The translations under genes were made by a program, and so were the position numbers. Positions 34,053 through 43,267 of a DNA stretch of 64,000 bases are shown one piece after another; the stretch's first letter is position 1; every line of letters starts with the position of its first letter. Source of the DNA: Paracoccus methylovorus (GTDB lineage Bacteria > Pseudomonadota > Alphaproteobacteria > Rhodobacterales > Rhodobacteraceae); contig NZ_CP070368.1 in NCBI RefSeq assembly GCF_016919705.1, forward strand, positions 186,001 through 250,000. The letters are read 5' to 3'. Under the pieces are notes generated by a model. It was given only the letters and a program-made list of their open reading frames with translations. It was not told the origin of the DNA and did no database searches.

Positions 34053-35273
34053 CTAGCGTCGGTGAAATTCCGCGACAGTCTCGACATGCGGCGACCAGCG
34101 GAACTGATCGACTACGAAAAGTCGGTCGATCACATAGCCGCCCTCGGCAAGAATCCGCGCATCCCTTGCGAAAGTAACGGGATCGCAGCTGACCCACGCC
34201 AGAGTCGGAACCTCCGAGCGGGCGATTTCGCGGGCCTGTGCCTCGGCCCCCGCACGGGGCGGGTCGATCACGATTGCGTTATAGTCCAGCTCGTCAGGCA
34301 AAAGCGGGCGTCGCGCCAGATCGCGAATCTCGGTCGTGATTCGGTGCAGCCCCTGTGTGTTTCGGGCAGCGTGATCCAGTGCCTGAAGCGGTGCGGCCAG
34401 CCCTTCGACGGCATGCACATCGGCCGTATCGGCCAGTGGCAGCGAAAAAGTGCCGCAGCCCGCGAAAAGGTCCAGCACCCGCCCGGCGTCGCGCAAGATG
34501 TTGCGCACGGCGGCGAGCAAAGCCGCCTCACCCTCGGCGGTGGCTTGCAGGAAACTGCCCGGCGGGGGCACCACCCGGGCGCGGCCCATGGGCAGCGCGG
34601 GCGGGCGACGGGTGATGGATTGCCCGTCCCAGCTTAGCCGCGCCAGATCGCCCTGATCCGCCAGTGCCGCGAGGGTATGGAACAGCGCCGGATCTGCCGG
34701 CTTGCCGCCGGTCACGTTCACGTCCAGCCCTGCCGGCGTATCGGTCACGGTCAGCGACAGTTCGGCCGAACGCGACGCACCGGCAATGACCAACTGACGC
34801 AGCAGCGGTAGCGCGGCCTGAATCGCCGGCCGCAGGACATGGCAATCGGCGATGTCTACGATCACGTCCGAGGCGCGGGCGTGAAAGCCCAAAAGCGCGC
34901 CCTTTTTCGTCCGCCGCCCCGACAGCACTGCCCGTCGGCGCGAGTGCGGGGGCGAGACATGCACCCCGGCAACAGATGCCGAAAGCCCCTGTGCCCGCAG
35001 CGCCTCGGTCACGACACCGACCTTCCAGCCCTTCACGAAATCCTCAGAGCCATGCATCAGCGAGCAACCGCCGCAGGCGCGGTAATGTGGGCAGGTCGGG
35101 CGCACACGCTGGGCCGAGGGCAGCACGATCCGGGGGCTGGCAATGCGGCCGTCCGTGGCCTCGCCCTCGATCTGTTCGCCGGGCAGGGTCAGCGCGGCCA
35201 ACGCACGTCGGTCCCCGGCAACAGCCACGCCATCGCCTTTGCGACCCAGCCGCTCGACAGTCCAAAGCGTCAC
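34053..35273 (-). CDS. Class I SAM-dependent RNA methyltransferase (RlmD/RumA family)
   Basis: The 406-residue protein has an N-terminal TRAM-like segment (VERLGRKGDGVAV), a cysteine cluster for a 4Fe-4S centre (CPHYRACGGC) and the RumA/TrmA catalytic fold: LDLFAGCGTFSLPL, IVIDPPRAGA and the nucleophile in WVSCDPVTFARD. It should methylate uracil C5 in 23S rRNA. The GTG start overlaps the preceding ABC gene by four bases (GTGA). Confidence 0.88.
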   Translation of the reverse strand: MTLWTVERLGRKGDGVAVAGDRRALAALTLPGEQIEGEATDGRIASPRIVLPSAQRVRPTCPHYRACGGCSLMHGSEDFVKGWKVGVVTEALRAQGLSASVAGVHVSPPHSRRRAVLSGRRTKKGALLGFHARASDVIVDIADCHVLRPAIQAALPLLRQLVIAGASRSAELSLTVTDTPAGLDVNVTGGKPADPALFHTLAALADQGDLARLSWDGQSITRRPPALPMGRARVVPPPGSFLQATAEGEAALLAAVRNILRDAGRVLDLFAGCGTFSLPLADTADVHAVEGLAAPLQALDHAARNTQGLHRITTEIRDLARRPLLPDELDYNAIVIDPPRAGAEAQAREIARSEVPTLAWVSCDPVTFARDARILAEGGYVIDRLFVVDQFRWSPHVETVAEFHRR

Positions 35274-37120
35274 TCGGCCGCCTCCGCCGGATCGTCGTCG
35301 GTGCCCAGAAAGCCACCCGATTGGCGGTTCCAATAGCGCGCATAGGTGCCGTGCAGCGCCAGCAGCTCGGCATGCGTGCCCTGTTCGACGATCCTCCCGG
35401 CCTCCAGCACCACGATGCGGTCGAGTTCGGCGATGGTCGAAAGCCGGTGGGCAATGGCCAGCACCGTCTTGCCCTGCATGGCGCGGTGCAGCGCGTCCTG
35501 AACCTGTGCCTCGACCTCGCTGTCCAGCGCCGATGTCGCCTCGTCCAGCACCAGAATGGGCGCGTTCTTAAGCAGCGCGCGGGCAAGAGCGATACGCTGG
35601 CGCTGCCCGCCGGAAAGCTTGACGCCACGCTCGCCCAGATGCGCCTCATAGCCGGTCCGGCCCATGTGGTCGCGCAAGGTCAGGATAAACTCATGCGCCT
35701 CGGCCGCCTTCGCGGCGGCGATGATCTCGTCCTCGCTGGCGTCGGGACGGCCGTAGAGGATGTTGTCATGCGCCGAGCGGTTGAACATGGCGGTTTCCTG
35801 CGTGACCATGGCGATATTGCGCCGCAGGCTTTCCTGCGTCACCGCGCGCACGTCATGGCCGTCCACCCGCATCTGGCCATTTTCCACGTCGTAAAGCCGC
35901 AAAAGCAGTGAGACCATGGTGGACTTGCCGGCCCCCGAGGCGCCGACGATCCCCAGCTTTTCTCCGGCGCGAATATGCAGGTCGAGGTCGCGGATGCCCC
36001 CCGTGGCCTGGCCATAGGCGAAATCGACGTGATCGTAGTCGATCTGTCCCGCGACACGGCCCAGCACGACGGCGTCGGGCGCATCTGTCAGCGCATGGGG
36101 CGGGGCCAGGGTCATCATGCCGTCCTCAACCTCGCCGATCGAGCCCCAGACCCCCATCAGCGCCATGCTGACCCAGCCGGTCATCTGTGCCAGCCGCATT
36201 GCGATGGCGCCGGCCGCCGCGATGTCGCCCGCCGTAGCCTGCCCTTGCCGCCATAACAGGATCGTGCCGCCGACCAGAATGACCGGCAGCGCGCCGGCAA
36301 TGGTCATCAACGACAGCCGGAACCAAGTCGAGACGCGGCCGAAATCCAGTGCGCGTTCGCGAAAGCCGGCCATGGCGCCAAGTGCGGCCCGGTCTTCGTG
36401 CTCGGCATGGGCGAAAAGCTTGACCGTCTTGATATTGGTGATCGTATCCACGACCTGACCCGTCACCATGGCCCGCGCCGAGGCGCGGCTTGCCGAGCGG
36501 GTGCGGATGCGCGGCAGGAAAAAGCGGATCAGCACCACATACGAGCCCAGCCACAGTATCAGCGCCAGCGCACCCCAGCCGTCGACCGAAACCAGAAACG
36601 CTGCCGAGCCGATTACCGAGGCCAGCGCGAAGGCCACCACGTTGACGAATTCCGTGGCCACATCCGTCACGGCGCGGGCGGTTTGCATCTGCTTTTGCGC
36701 AATGCGGCCGGCGAAGTCATTGTCGAAAAAGGTCACCGAATGGCCCATGGTCCAGCGATGCAGCCGCGACAGTACCAGGGGCAGGATGTTCGGCCCGATG
36801 ATGACGCTGGAACTGGCGGTGGACAGCCCAAAGATGATCGGGCGGACCAGCAGGAAGAAGATGCCAAAGCCCAGGATCAGCCCGCCCTGTTCGGCCCAGA
36901 TAAGCTCGGCGGGGGTCGAGACCACCGCATCGATCACCCATCCCAGCAGCACGGCCGAGAATACATCGGCCAGCCCCCCGAGTGCCGAGGTCGCGGCCGC
37001 CAGCGTCAGCCCGCGCCACGCACCCGACAGGCACCAACCGAAAAAGGGCAGAAGCCGGCGTGGCGGGGGGCCATCTGCCGGACGAAAGGCGTCGATCATG
37101 CGGGCAAAGAAATTATGCAT
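35270..37120 (-). CDS. ABC exporter, fused membrane and ATPase domains
   Basis: The 616-residue half-transporter has six membrane helices (about 30-330) and an ATPase domain with GASGAGKST, LSGGQRQRIALARALL and LVLDEATSALDSEVE. It resembles MsbA/ATM-type exporters of lipids or multidrug substrates. Its neighbours (cca, rlmD-like) give no hint of the substrate. It overlaps cca by one base. Confidence 0.88.
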   Translation of the reverse strand: MHNFFARMIDAFRPADGPPPRRLLPFFGWCLSGAWRGLTLAAATSALGGLADVFSAVLLGWVIDAVVSTPAELIWAEQGGLILGFGIFFLLVRPIIFGLSTASSSVIIGPNILPLVLSRLHRWTMGHSVTFFDNDFAGRIAQKQMQTARAVTDVATEFVNVVAFALASVIGSAAFLVSVDGWGALALILWLGSYVVLIRFFLPRIRTRSASRASARAMVTGQVVDTITNIKTVKLFAHAEHEDRAALGAMAGFRERALDFGRVSTWFRLSLMTIAGALPVILVGGTILLWRQGQATAGDIAAAGAIAMRLAQMTGWVSMALMGVWGSIGEVEDGMMTLAPPHALTDAPDAVVLGRVAGQIDYDHVDFAYGQATGGIRDLDLHIRAGEKLGIVGASGAGKSTMVSLLLRLYDVENGQMRVDGHDVRAVTQESLRRNIAMVTQETAMFNRSAHDNILYGRPDASEDEIIAAAKAAEAHEFILTLRDHMGRTGYEAHLGERGVKLSGGQRQRIALARALLKNAPILVLDEATSALDSEVEAQVQDALHRAMQGKTVLAIAHRLSTIAELDRIVVLEAGRIVEQGTHAELLALHGTYARYWNRQSGGFLGTDDDPAEAAE

Positions 37121-38286
37121 CAGGCCTTGGCCTCTTGTTGCAATGCGATCCGCAGCAGGGCGTCGCGCGGCAGGGTGAAATCGCTTTCGACAAATGCGGC
37201 CTCAGCCCGGTGCAGTGCCTCGCCTAATGCGGGACCGGACAGCGCGGGCATCAGGTCGCGGGCAGTCAGCGGGAATTTTGCTGCCGCCCCACGCGCCAGT
37301 TCGTGGCACCAGCCAAAGGCGGGCTTTACACCATGGGCGGCGCGGATCAGCACCGATTGCGCGGCAAAGGCGCGGCCCAGCCGATAGGCGGCGACGGGTG
37401 CGGGCAGGGTCAGCGCCTGTGCGATGTGGTCCTGTGCGCGGGTCTCGTCCCGCGACAGGCGCAGAGCCTCGGCGGCATGTTGCGGCGCCAGCAGAGCAAG
37501 GCGACGGGGCCAGACGGGCAGGGCGCCTGCGCCGTATTCCTGTTCGATCTCGATCAACTCGGCCAGATCGCTTGCATCCGCGCCGGGCAGGACCAGCGGC
37601 AGCACGCCCGACTCGGCCATCAAGGCCACTGCGCGCGAGGGATCGGGGGCGTTCAGCAGCTTGCGGATTTCGTGCCCGATACGTTCTTTGGAGATGCTGG
37701 AGAGCCCGCCCCGCAATTCGCGGCAGGCCGCAAGCGCGGTAAGATCGGCTTCGCGCCCATACCACGCCAGCAGGCGGAAAAAGCGCAGGATGCGCAGATA
37801 GTCCTCGGCGATGCGGGCGTGCGGGTCGCCGACAAAGCGCAGCCGCCGCGCGGCCAGGTCCGGCAGGCCGCCGACGGGGTCCAAAACCTGACCCGACGCG
37901 GTCGCGTAAAGCGCGTTCATGGTAAAGTCGCGGCGATGCGCGTCATCCTCGATCCGGTCGGAATAGGCGACCACCGCGCGGCGGCCGAAGGTTTCGACAT
38001 CGCGGCGAAAGCTGGTGACTTCAAAGCCCCGGCCATCGGCAATGACGGTGACGGTGCCATGTTCGATGCCCGTGGGAACCGTGCGCAGCCCGCCAGCCTC
38101 GGCCAGCCGGATCGTCTCGTCAGGTCGGGCCGAGGTCGAGATGTCGACATCGGCCACCGGCTCTCCCAGCAGCGCATTCCTGACCGCGCCGCCCACGATC
38201 AGCACCTGCGCGCCCTTGGCCGAAAGTGCGGCCAGAACCTGTTTCAGGGCCGGATCGTCAAGAAAGGGCGCGGTCAGACGGGTCAT
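37120..38286 (-). CDS. cca: CCA-adding tRNA nucleotidyltransferase-type enzyme
   Basis: The 388-residue class II nucleotidyltransferase shows VLIVGGAVRNALLG, the DVDIST metal-binding pair, the RDFTMNALY motif and EDYLRILRFFRLLAWYG. It adds or repairs the 3' CCA of tRNAs. The start at 38286 (MTRLTAPFLDDPAL) overlaps the Nudix gene stop by four bases. Confidence 0.92.
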   Translation of the reverse strand: MTRLTAPFLDDPALKQVLAALSAKGAQVLIVGGAVRNALLGEPVADVDISTSARPDETIRLAEAGGLRTVPTGIEHGTVTVIADGRGFEVTSFRRDVETFGRRAVVAYSDRIEDDAHRRDFTMNALYATASGQVLDPVGGLPDLAARRLRFVGDPHARIAEDYLRILRFFRLLAWYGREADLTALAACRELRGGLSSISKERIGHEIRKLLNAPDPSRAVALMAESGVLPLVLPGADASDLAELIEIEQEYGAGALPVWPRRLALLAPQHAAEALRLSRDETRAQDHIAQALTLPAPVAAYRLGRAFAAQSVLIRAAHGVKPAFGWCHELARGAAAKFPLTARDLMPALSGPALGEALHRAEAAFVESDFTLPRDALLRIALQQEAKA

Positions 38287-38867
38287 GCGGAAAGCCTTGT
38301 CGCAAGGGAATGCAGCACGCGGGCAGTGGCGCCCCAGATATAATATGGCCCCCAGGGGGCGACGTAATAGTCGCGCCGGGCACCCTGCCACATCCGCCCC
38401 TCGATATGATAGCTGGCGGGATCGGAAATATGGGCAAAGGGGACGGTAAAGACCTCTTCGACCTCGCCGGCTTCGGGGACGGGGCGAAAGGGGCCATGCA
38501 CCAGTGCCAGCACCGGGGTCATGGCAAAGCCGGTAACGGTGCGATGTGGCGGCAGGATACCCAGCACCTCGACTTGCGTGGGGTTCAGGCCGACCTCTTC
38601 GTTTGCTTCGCGCAGGGCGGCGGCGATCTCATCGGCATCGCCGGGATCGACCTTGCCGCCGGGCAGGGCGATCTGGCCGGGATGGTGGCGCAGGCTGCTG
38701 GCGCGCTTGGTCAGGATCAGCCGGCCATCGACCGCGTCAAAGGCCGCAAGCACGCCGGCGGGGTGCAAGACCACCTCGCCCGGCGGGGTGACGCCAAGAT
38801 CGAAGTCGGACGAGGGCCCCGTCGGGTGCGACAGGGCCCGCATCAGTTTATCCCGAATGGCCGACAT
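38283..38867 (-). CDS. Nudix hydrolase, CoA pyrophosphatase type (NudL)
   Basis: The 194-residue protein has the CoA-type Nudix pattern LTKRASSLRHHPGQIALPGGKVDPGDAD followed by REANEEVGLNP. The family cleaves CoA and derivatives to phosphopantetheine and 3',5'-ADP. The start at 38867 overlaps hslO's stop by one base. Confidence 0.88.
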   Translation of the reverse strand: MSAIRDKLMRALSHPTGPSSDFDLGVTPPGEVVLHPAGVLAAFDAVDGRLILTKRASSLRHHPGQIALPGGKVDPGDADEIAAALREANEEVGLNPTQVEVLGILPPHRTVTGFAMTPVLALVHGPFRPVPEAGEVEEVFTVPFAHISDPASYHIEGRMWQGARRDYYVAPWGPYYIWGATARVLHSLATRLSA

Positions 38868-39892
38868 CAAAGTGCAGCCCGGTTTTCCCCGGCCTCGCCC
38901 TTGGGCAGCGGGTTGCCCTCGGCGTCGATCACCGCCTCGAAGCCAAGGCTTTTCGGATCGAATTCGTAATGCGCGCCGCAGAACTGGCAATCGGCGGTGA
39001 CGATGCCGTCTTCGTTCGTCATATGGGCGATGTCCTTGGCCGAATAGATCGACAAAGTGCCGCGCACGCGCTCGGCATCGCAAGAACAGCCAAAGACCAG
39101 AGGCTGTGGATTGAAGGCGGTCGGCTCTTCCTCGTGGAACAGGCGGAAAACCAGATTGGGCAGCGGCAGTGCGGCATCCACCAGTTCCATCGCCTCGACC
39201 GTGGCCATCAGCATGGTGGCGCGGTTCCAGTCCTCGGATTGCGCGCCTTGCAGGATGTCGGCGGATTGCAGGTCGTCGCCCTGGGGCGCGGCGTGGCTGG
39301 TGGCGGGCAAGGTTTGCAGCATGATGCCGCCGGCGCGCCAGTGTTCGTTTTGCTGGCCGGGCTGGCGGGCGCGGCCGACAGTCAGTTCGAACCGGGTCGG
39401 AAGCTGCTCGGACCGTTCGAAATAGGTCTGGGCGCAGGTGGCGAGCGAGCCGCCGGCCAGCGGCGTCAGGCCCTGATAGGGGGTCGTCCCCTCGCCCTGG
39501 TCGATCAGAACGGCGAAATAGCCTTGGCCAAGCTGGTCAAAACCGGGAAGGCCCTCTTGCAGGCGACCTTCGTCGAAGCTGGCCCAGGCACGCATGCGGG
39601 CGGGGCCGCCCTCGGTTTCCGGGGCGTAGTAATCTGTAGCGATGGTGCGAATGGCGCCGTTGCCGCGCACCTGAAGCGATAGTTTCCACCGCAGCTTGAC
39701 GGTCTGGCCGATCAGCGCGGCCAGTGTGGTGAGCTCTGCCACCATAGCGCTGACCGGGACCGGATAGTCGTGGCGCGACAGGATATGTTCGAGCAACGGC
39801 CCGAGGCGGGCGACGCGGCCGCGCATGTCCGAGCGTTCCAACTGAAAGGGCAACATCGTGTCCTCCCAGGAAAAGTCCTTCGTTTCGGTCAT
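38867..39892 (-). CDS. hslO: Redox-regulated chaperone Hsp33
   Basis: The 341-residue holdase carries the C-terminal zinc switch of four cysteines (CSCDAERV and CQFCGAHYEF); oxidation of these activates chaperone function. The N-terminal domain begins DTMLPFQLERSDMRGRVARLG. Start codon is 39892 or the adjacent ATG at 39895; a GAAGGA site is upstream. It is first in the hslO-nudix-cca-ABC-rlmD operon. Confidence 0.94.
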   Translation of the reverse strand: MTETKDFSWEDTMLPFQLERSDMRGRVARLGPLLEHILSRHDYPVPVSAMVAELTTLAALIGQTVKLRWKLSLQVRGNGAIRTIATDYYAPETEGGPARMRAWASFDEGRLQEGLPGFDQLGQGYFAVLIDQGEGTTPYQGLTPLAGGSLATCAQTYFERSEQLPTRFELTVGRARQPGQQNEHWRAGGIMLQTLPATSHAAPQGDDLQSADILQGAQSEDWNRATMLMATVEAMELVDAALPLPNLVFRLFHEEEPTAFNPQPLVFGCSCDAERVRGTLSIYSAKDIAHMTNEDGIVTADCQFCGAHYEFDPKSLGFEAVIDAEGNPLPKGEAGENRAAL

Positions 39893-39978
39893 CATAAGTC
39901 CTTCGGATAGGGATGCGCAGGGGCGGGCGGCGGCCCGGCGCTTTGGCACCAATATAGGTCCTGCGCGGGAAAGCCCAA

Positions 39979-40041
39979 GGGGGCGCTGCCCCCGCCGCGC
40001 GTGCCGCGCGCCTCCCCCGGGGTATTTGGGCAACGAAGAAG
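39979..40041 (+). repeat. Full-length copy of the dispersed motif with its G/C hairpins
   Basis: GGGGGCGCTGCCCCC, a GCGCGC-rich stem, CCCCCGG and then GGGTATTT, three bases, CAACGAAGAAG. It lies between the divergent hslO and rpe starts, the only copy not near a 3' gene end. Confidence 0.6.
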
Positions 40042-40116
40042 ACCGGACATTCGTGCGAGTTGACGGCTGCCGGCCTTCGGCGGTAACCGGGAGCGGCTAT
40101 GTGCAGGGAGCCAGCC

Positions 40117-40809
40117 ATGACATTCGATCGCCGCATCAAGATCGCGCCCTCGATCCTTTCCGCGGATTTCGCAAATTTCGGGCAGGAATGCCGGGCCATC
40201 GAGGAGCAGGGAGCCGACTGGGTCCATGTCGATGTGATGGACGGGCATTTCGTGCCGAACCTGACCTTTGGTCCCGCCATGTGCAAGGCGATCCGGCCGC
40301 ATATCCGGGGCGTGATGGACGTGCATCTGATGATCGCCCCCGTCGATCCCTATATTCAGGCCTTTGCCGAGGCGGGCAGCGACATCATCACCGCCCATGT
40401 CGAGGCCGGGCCGCATGTCCACCGCACGCTTCAGGCCATTCGCGGCGCTGGGGCCAAGGCCGGGCTGGCGCTGAACCCCGGCACGTCGGCCGAGGCCGCG
40501 CGGCCCCTGCTGGACGACGTCGATCTGATCTGCGTCATGACGGTGAACCCCGGCTTCGGCGGGCAGAAGTTCATCCACAGCCAGATCGAGAAGGTGCGCG
40601 AGTTGCGCGCCATGATCGGCGACCGTCCGGTTCATATCGAGATCGACGGCGGGGTGGATCCGGTGACGGCCCCCTTGGTCGCTGCGGCGGGTGCGGATGT
40701 GCTGGTCGCGGGTTCGGCGGTGTTCCGGGGCGGCTCGGTGTCCAACAGCGCCCACTATGGCGAGAATATCCGCGCCATCCGCGAGGCCGCCGAGGCCGCC
40801 CTGCGTTGA
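40117..40809 (+). CDS. rpe: Ribulose-phosphate 3-epimerase
   Basis: The 230-residue TIM barrel interconverts ribulose 5-phosphate and xylulose 5-phosphate. Catalytic and metal residues are visible in APSILSADF, WVHVDVMDGHFVPNLTFG, DVHLMI and VNPGFGGQKFI, with IEIDGGV at the phosphate end. Start 40117 has GGGAG upstream; the frame from 40099 is less likely. Confidence 0.95.
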   Translation: MTFDRRIKIAPSILSADFANFGQECRAIEEQGADWVHVDVMDGHFVPNLTFGPAMCKAIRPHIRGVMDVHLMIAPVDPYIQAFAEAGSDIITAHVEAGPHVHRTLQAIRGAGAKAGLALNPGTSAEAARPLLDDVDLICVMTVNPGFGGQKFIHSQIEKVRELRAMIGDRPVHIEIDGGVDPVTAPLVAAAGADVLVAGSAVFRGGSVSNSAHYGENIRAIREAAEAALR

Positions 40810-42005
40810 TCTGGCGCGGCGCCACGGCGCTGGCTGGCGGGGCGTTGGGGCTGACCGCGCCGCTGGCCGGTGCGGATTGGCGCGAGCGGCTGGCGCTGGC
40901 CGGTCCCGAAGTTGCCCCGGGCGGGATCTGGCTGCATGCGGCGAGCGTGGGCGAGTTGACCTCGGCCCGGGTGCTGGCCGAGGAACTGGCGCGGGAATTT
41001 CCGATCACCGTGACCACGAACAGCCTGACCGGGCGCGATCTGGCGCGGCGGCTGGGCTATCCATACGCGTTGGCGCCGCTGGATGTGCCGCAAGCCGTGC
41101 GGCGCTTTCTGGATCGGGTTCGCCCTGCGGTGCTGGTCACGGTCGAGAACGAGCTTTGGCCCAACCGCTCGGCCATGGCGATGGCGCGGGGTGTGGCGCA
41201 GGTGGTGGTGGGCGCGCGGATCTCAGCGCGTTCGGCGGCCCGCTGGAGGCGGCTGCCGGGGCTGATCGGGCCGATGTTGCAGCGCATCGATGCGCTTTCC
41301 GCGCAAGATCCGGGCAGCGAGGCGCGACTGTTGGCGTTGGGGCTGCGACCGGATGCGCTGACGCCCCGGCTGAACCTGAAGCTGCTGGCCCCGGCGCGGA
41401 TCGATCCGGGGCAGGATGTGCCGGGCAGGTTTCGGACCGTGCTGGCGGCCTCGACCCATGAGGGCGAGGATACGGTGATGCTGGACGCATGGGCGCGGGC
41501 CCGTGACGCGGTGCCGGACCTGCGGCTGATACTGGCGCCCCGCCACCCCGGGCGGGGCGATGCCGTAGCGGCCCTGATCGCCGCGCGGGGGCTGGAGTTT
41601 GCCCGCCGCAGCCAGGGCGGTGAACCGGGGGTGCCCGTGCTGTTGGCCGATACGCTGGGCGAGATGGCGCTGTGGTATCGCGCCGCGGGCATCTGCATCA
41701 CCGGCGGCTCTTTCGCCGATCACGGCGGCCATACGCCATGGGAGCCGGCCGCTTGGCGTTGCGCCATCCTGCATGGTCCACATGTCGCCAATCACGCCGC
41801 CGATTACGCCGATCTGGAGAAGGCGGGCGCGACGCAGGGCTGCGATGCGGCGGCGTTGCCGCAGGTGCTGGCGGCATTGGTTCAGGATGCGGCAGGCCAG
41901 CGGCGCATGGGTGCGCAGGCACGGGCGGAGTTGTTGGCGCGGGCTGGCAATCCCGCAACGTTGATCGCACGGATCAGGCGGCTGGGGCGCCGCGACCTTG
42001 CATAA
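40806..42005 (+). CDS. waaA: Kdo transferase (3-deoxy-D-manno-octulosonic acid transferase)
   Basis: The 399-residue GT30 enzyme attaches Kdo to lipid A. Recognisable are WLHAASVGEL, NSLTGRDLA, ENELWPN, the AASTHEGEDTVML motif and GGSFADHGGHTPWEPAAW. I infer a TTG start that overlaps the rpe stop (TTGA), since the long frame upstream is the antisense shadow of other genes. With kdsD at 1232 it marks two ends of the Kdo pathway in this window. Confidence 0.9.
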   Translation: MIWRGATALAGGALGLTAPLAGADWRERLALAGPEVAPGGIWLHAASVGELTSARVLAEELAREFPITVTTNSLTGRDLARRLGYPYALAPLDVPQAVRRFLDRVRPAVLVTVENELWPNRSAMAMARGVAQVVVGARISARSAARWRRLPGLIGPMLQRIDALSAQDPGSEARLLALGLRPDALTPRLNLKLLAPARIDPGQDVPGRFRTVLAASTHEGEDTVMLDAWARARDAVPDLRLILAPRHPGRGDAVAALIAARGLEFARRSQGGEPGVPVLLADTLGEMALWYRAAGICITGGSFADHGGHTPWEPAAWRCAILHGPHVANHAADYADLEKAGATQGCDAAALPQVLAALVQDAAGQRRMGAQARAELLARAGNPATLIARIRRLGRRDLA

Positions 42006-42046
42006 ACTATTGCACGCCCCGATATTTATTGGGGAAAGGAGCCGAA

Positions 42047-42466
42047 ATGATCCGCTATACCCTGCGCTGTGACAAAGGCCATGAATTCGATGGCTGGTTC
42101 CGGTCTTCGGACGGGTTTGAAAGCCTGCGCGCCGCGAGTCAGGTCACATGCGCGCATTGCGGTTCGGCCGGGGTGGAAAAGGCGCTGATGGCCCCGCGCG
42201 TCGTTCAGGCACGCAACGATACCCCGGACCTGCACACGCCGCGAAACGACCACGAGGCTGCGCTGGAAAAGCTACGCCACCATATCGAGGAAAACTCGGA
42301 CTATGTCGGCATGTCCTTTGCCGCCGAGGCGCGCGCCATTCATGAGGGTCTGGCCCCCGAACGCGCAATCCATGGCGAGGCAAAGCTTGAGGACGCCAAG
42401 AAGCTGCTTGAGGATGGCGTGCCCGTCGCGCCCTTGCCGTTTCGCATGCGCCAGCGCGCGCATTGA
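42047..42466 (+). CDS. DUF1178 protein
   Basis: The 139-residue protein belongs to DUF1178: IRYTLRCDKGHEFDGWFRSSDGFE at the start, a two-cysteine pair CAHCGS making a probable zinc ribbon with the earlier cysteine and histidine, and a C-terminal KLEDAKKLLEDGVPVAPLPF. Function is unknown although the family is widespread in alphaproteobacteria. Confidence 0.9.
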   Translation: MIRYTLRCDKGHEFDGWFRSSDGFESLRAASQVTCAHCGSAGVEKALMAPRVVQARNDTPDLHTPRNDHEAALEKLRHHIEENSDYVGMSFAAEARAIHEGLAPERAIHGEAKLEDAKKLLEDGVPVAPLPFRMRQRAH

Positions 42467-42487
42467 TCGCGTCGCGCTGACCCTTGG

Positions 42488-43267
42488 TCAGCAGGGGGCG
42501 TGTTCACCGTCGATCAGCACCATGATGCGGCCGCGCGAACAGCGTTCGACCCGTGCCTCGACCCCATAGACCTGGGCCAGAAGCTGCGGCGTAAGCACCT
42601 GTTCCGGGGGGCCTTCGGCATGGGTATGTCCGCCGTGGATCAGCACGATCCGGTCGGCCCATTGCGCGGCAAGCGCCAGGTCGTGCAGCACGGCGACCAC
42701 GATGCGCCCTTCGCCTGCCAGCCGCCGCAGTTCCGACAACAGCCGCACCTGCCGCGCCAGATCCAATGCGCTGGTGGGTTCGTCCAGAAGCAGCAGGCGC
42801 GGATCGCGCACGATCGCTTGCGCCAGACTGACCATCTGTCGTTGCCCGCCCGACAGCGCGGACAAAGGTTCCAGCGCCAGCGACGCAATGCCCAGCTTGT
42901 CCAGCACCGCCATGGCTGTGGTATCGGCCTGTCGCGCGCCCACGGCATCGCCCGACCGCAGGGCGGCGATCACGCTTTCCAGCGCCACCAGCGACGAACT
43001 GGCAGGCAGGCTTTGCGGCATGAAGCCGATCATCCGTGCCCGCTCGTGCATGGGCGTATGGGCAATATCCTTGCCGTCCAGCAAGACCTGCCCACGATGG
43101 GGCTGTAGCTGGGCGATGGCGCGCAACAGCGTGGATTTCCCGGCGGCGTTCGGACCGGCCAGCACCGTGACCTCGCCCGGGCGCAGAAGCGGCAGGTCCA
43201 GCCCCTCCAGCACCACGCGGGTGCCGTAGCGGACCGAGATGCCGCGGGCCAGCAACCCCTCCTGCAT
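42488..43267 (-). CDS. Iron/siderophore ABC transporter ATPase (FecE/FepC type)
   Basis: The 259-residue ATPase has Walker A GPNAAGKST, signature LSGGQRQMVSLAQAIV and Walker B LLLLDEPTSALDL. FecE-type features include QSLPASSSLVALESVIAAL. It overlaps the permease gene by one base and forms an importer with it and the binding protein upstream. Confidence 0.9.
   Translation of the reverse strand: MQEGLLARGISVRYGTRVVLEGLDLPLLRPGEVTVLAGPNAAGKSTLLRAIAQLQPHRGQVLLDGKDIAHTPMHERARMIGFMPQSLPASSSLVALESVIAALRSGDAVGARQADTTAMAVLDKLGIASLALEPLSALSGGQRQMVSLAQAIVRDPRLLLLDEPTSALDLARQVRLLSELRRLAGEGRIVVAVLHDLALAAQWADRIVLIHGGHTHAEGPPEQVLTPQLLAQVYGVEARVERCSRGRIMVLIDGEHAPC

Noticed and set aside
39858..40805. N-terminal 316 codons of the open frame that ends with waaA
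   Set aside because: Lies across hslO's start and rpe in another frame; arginine/glycine-rich with no homology. The GT30 sequence begins at the TTG at 40806.
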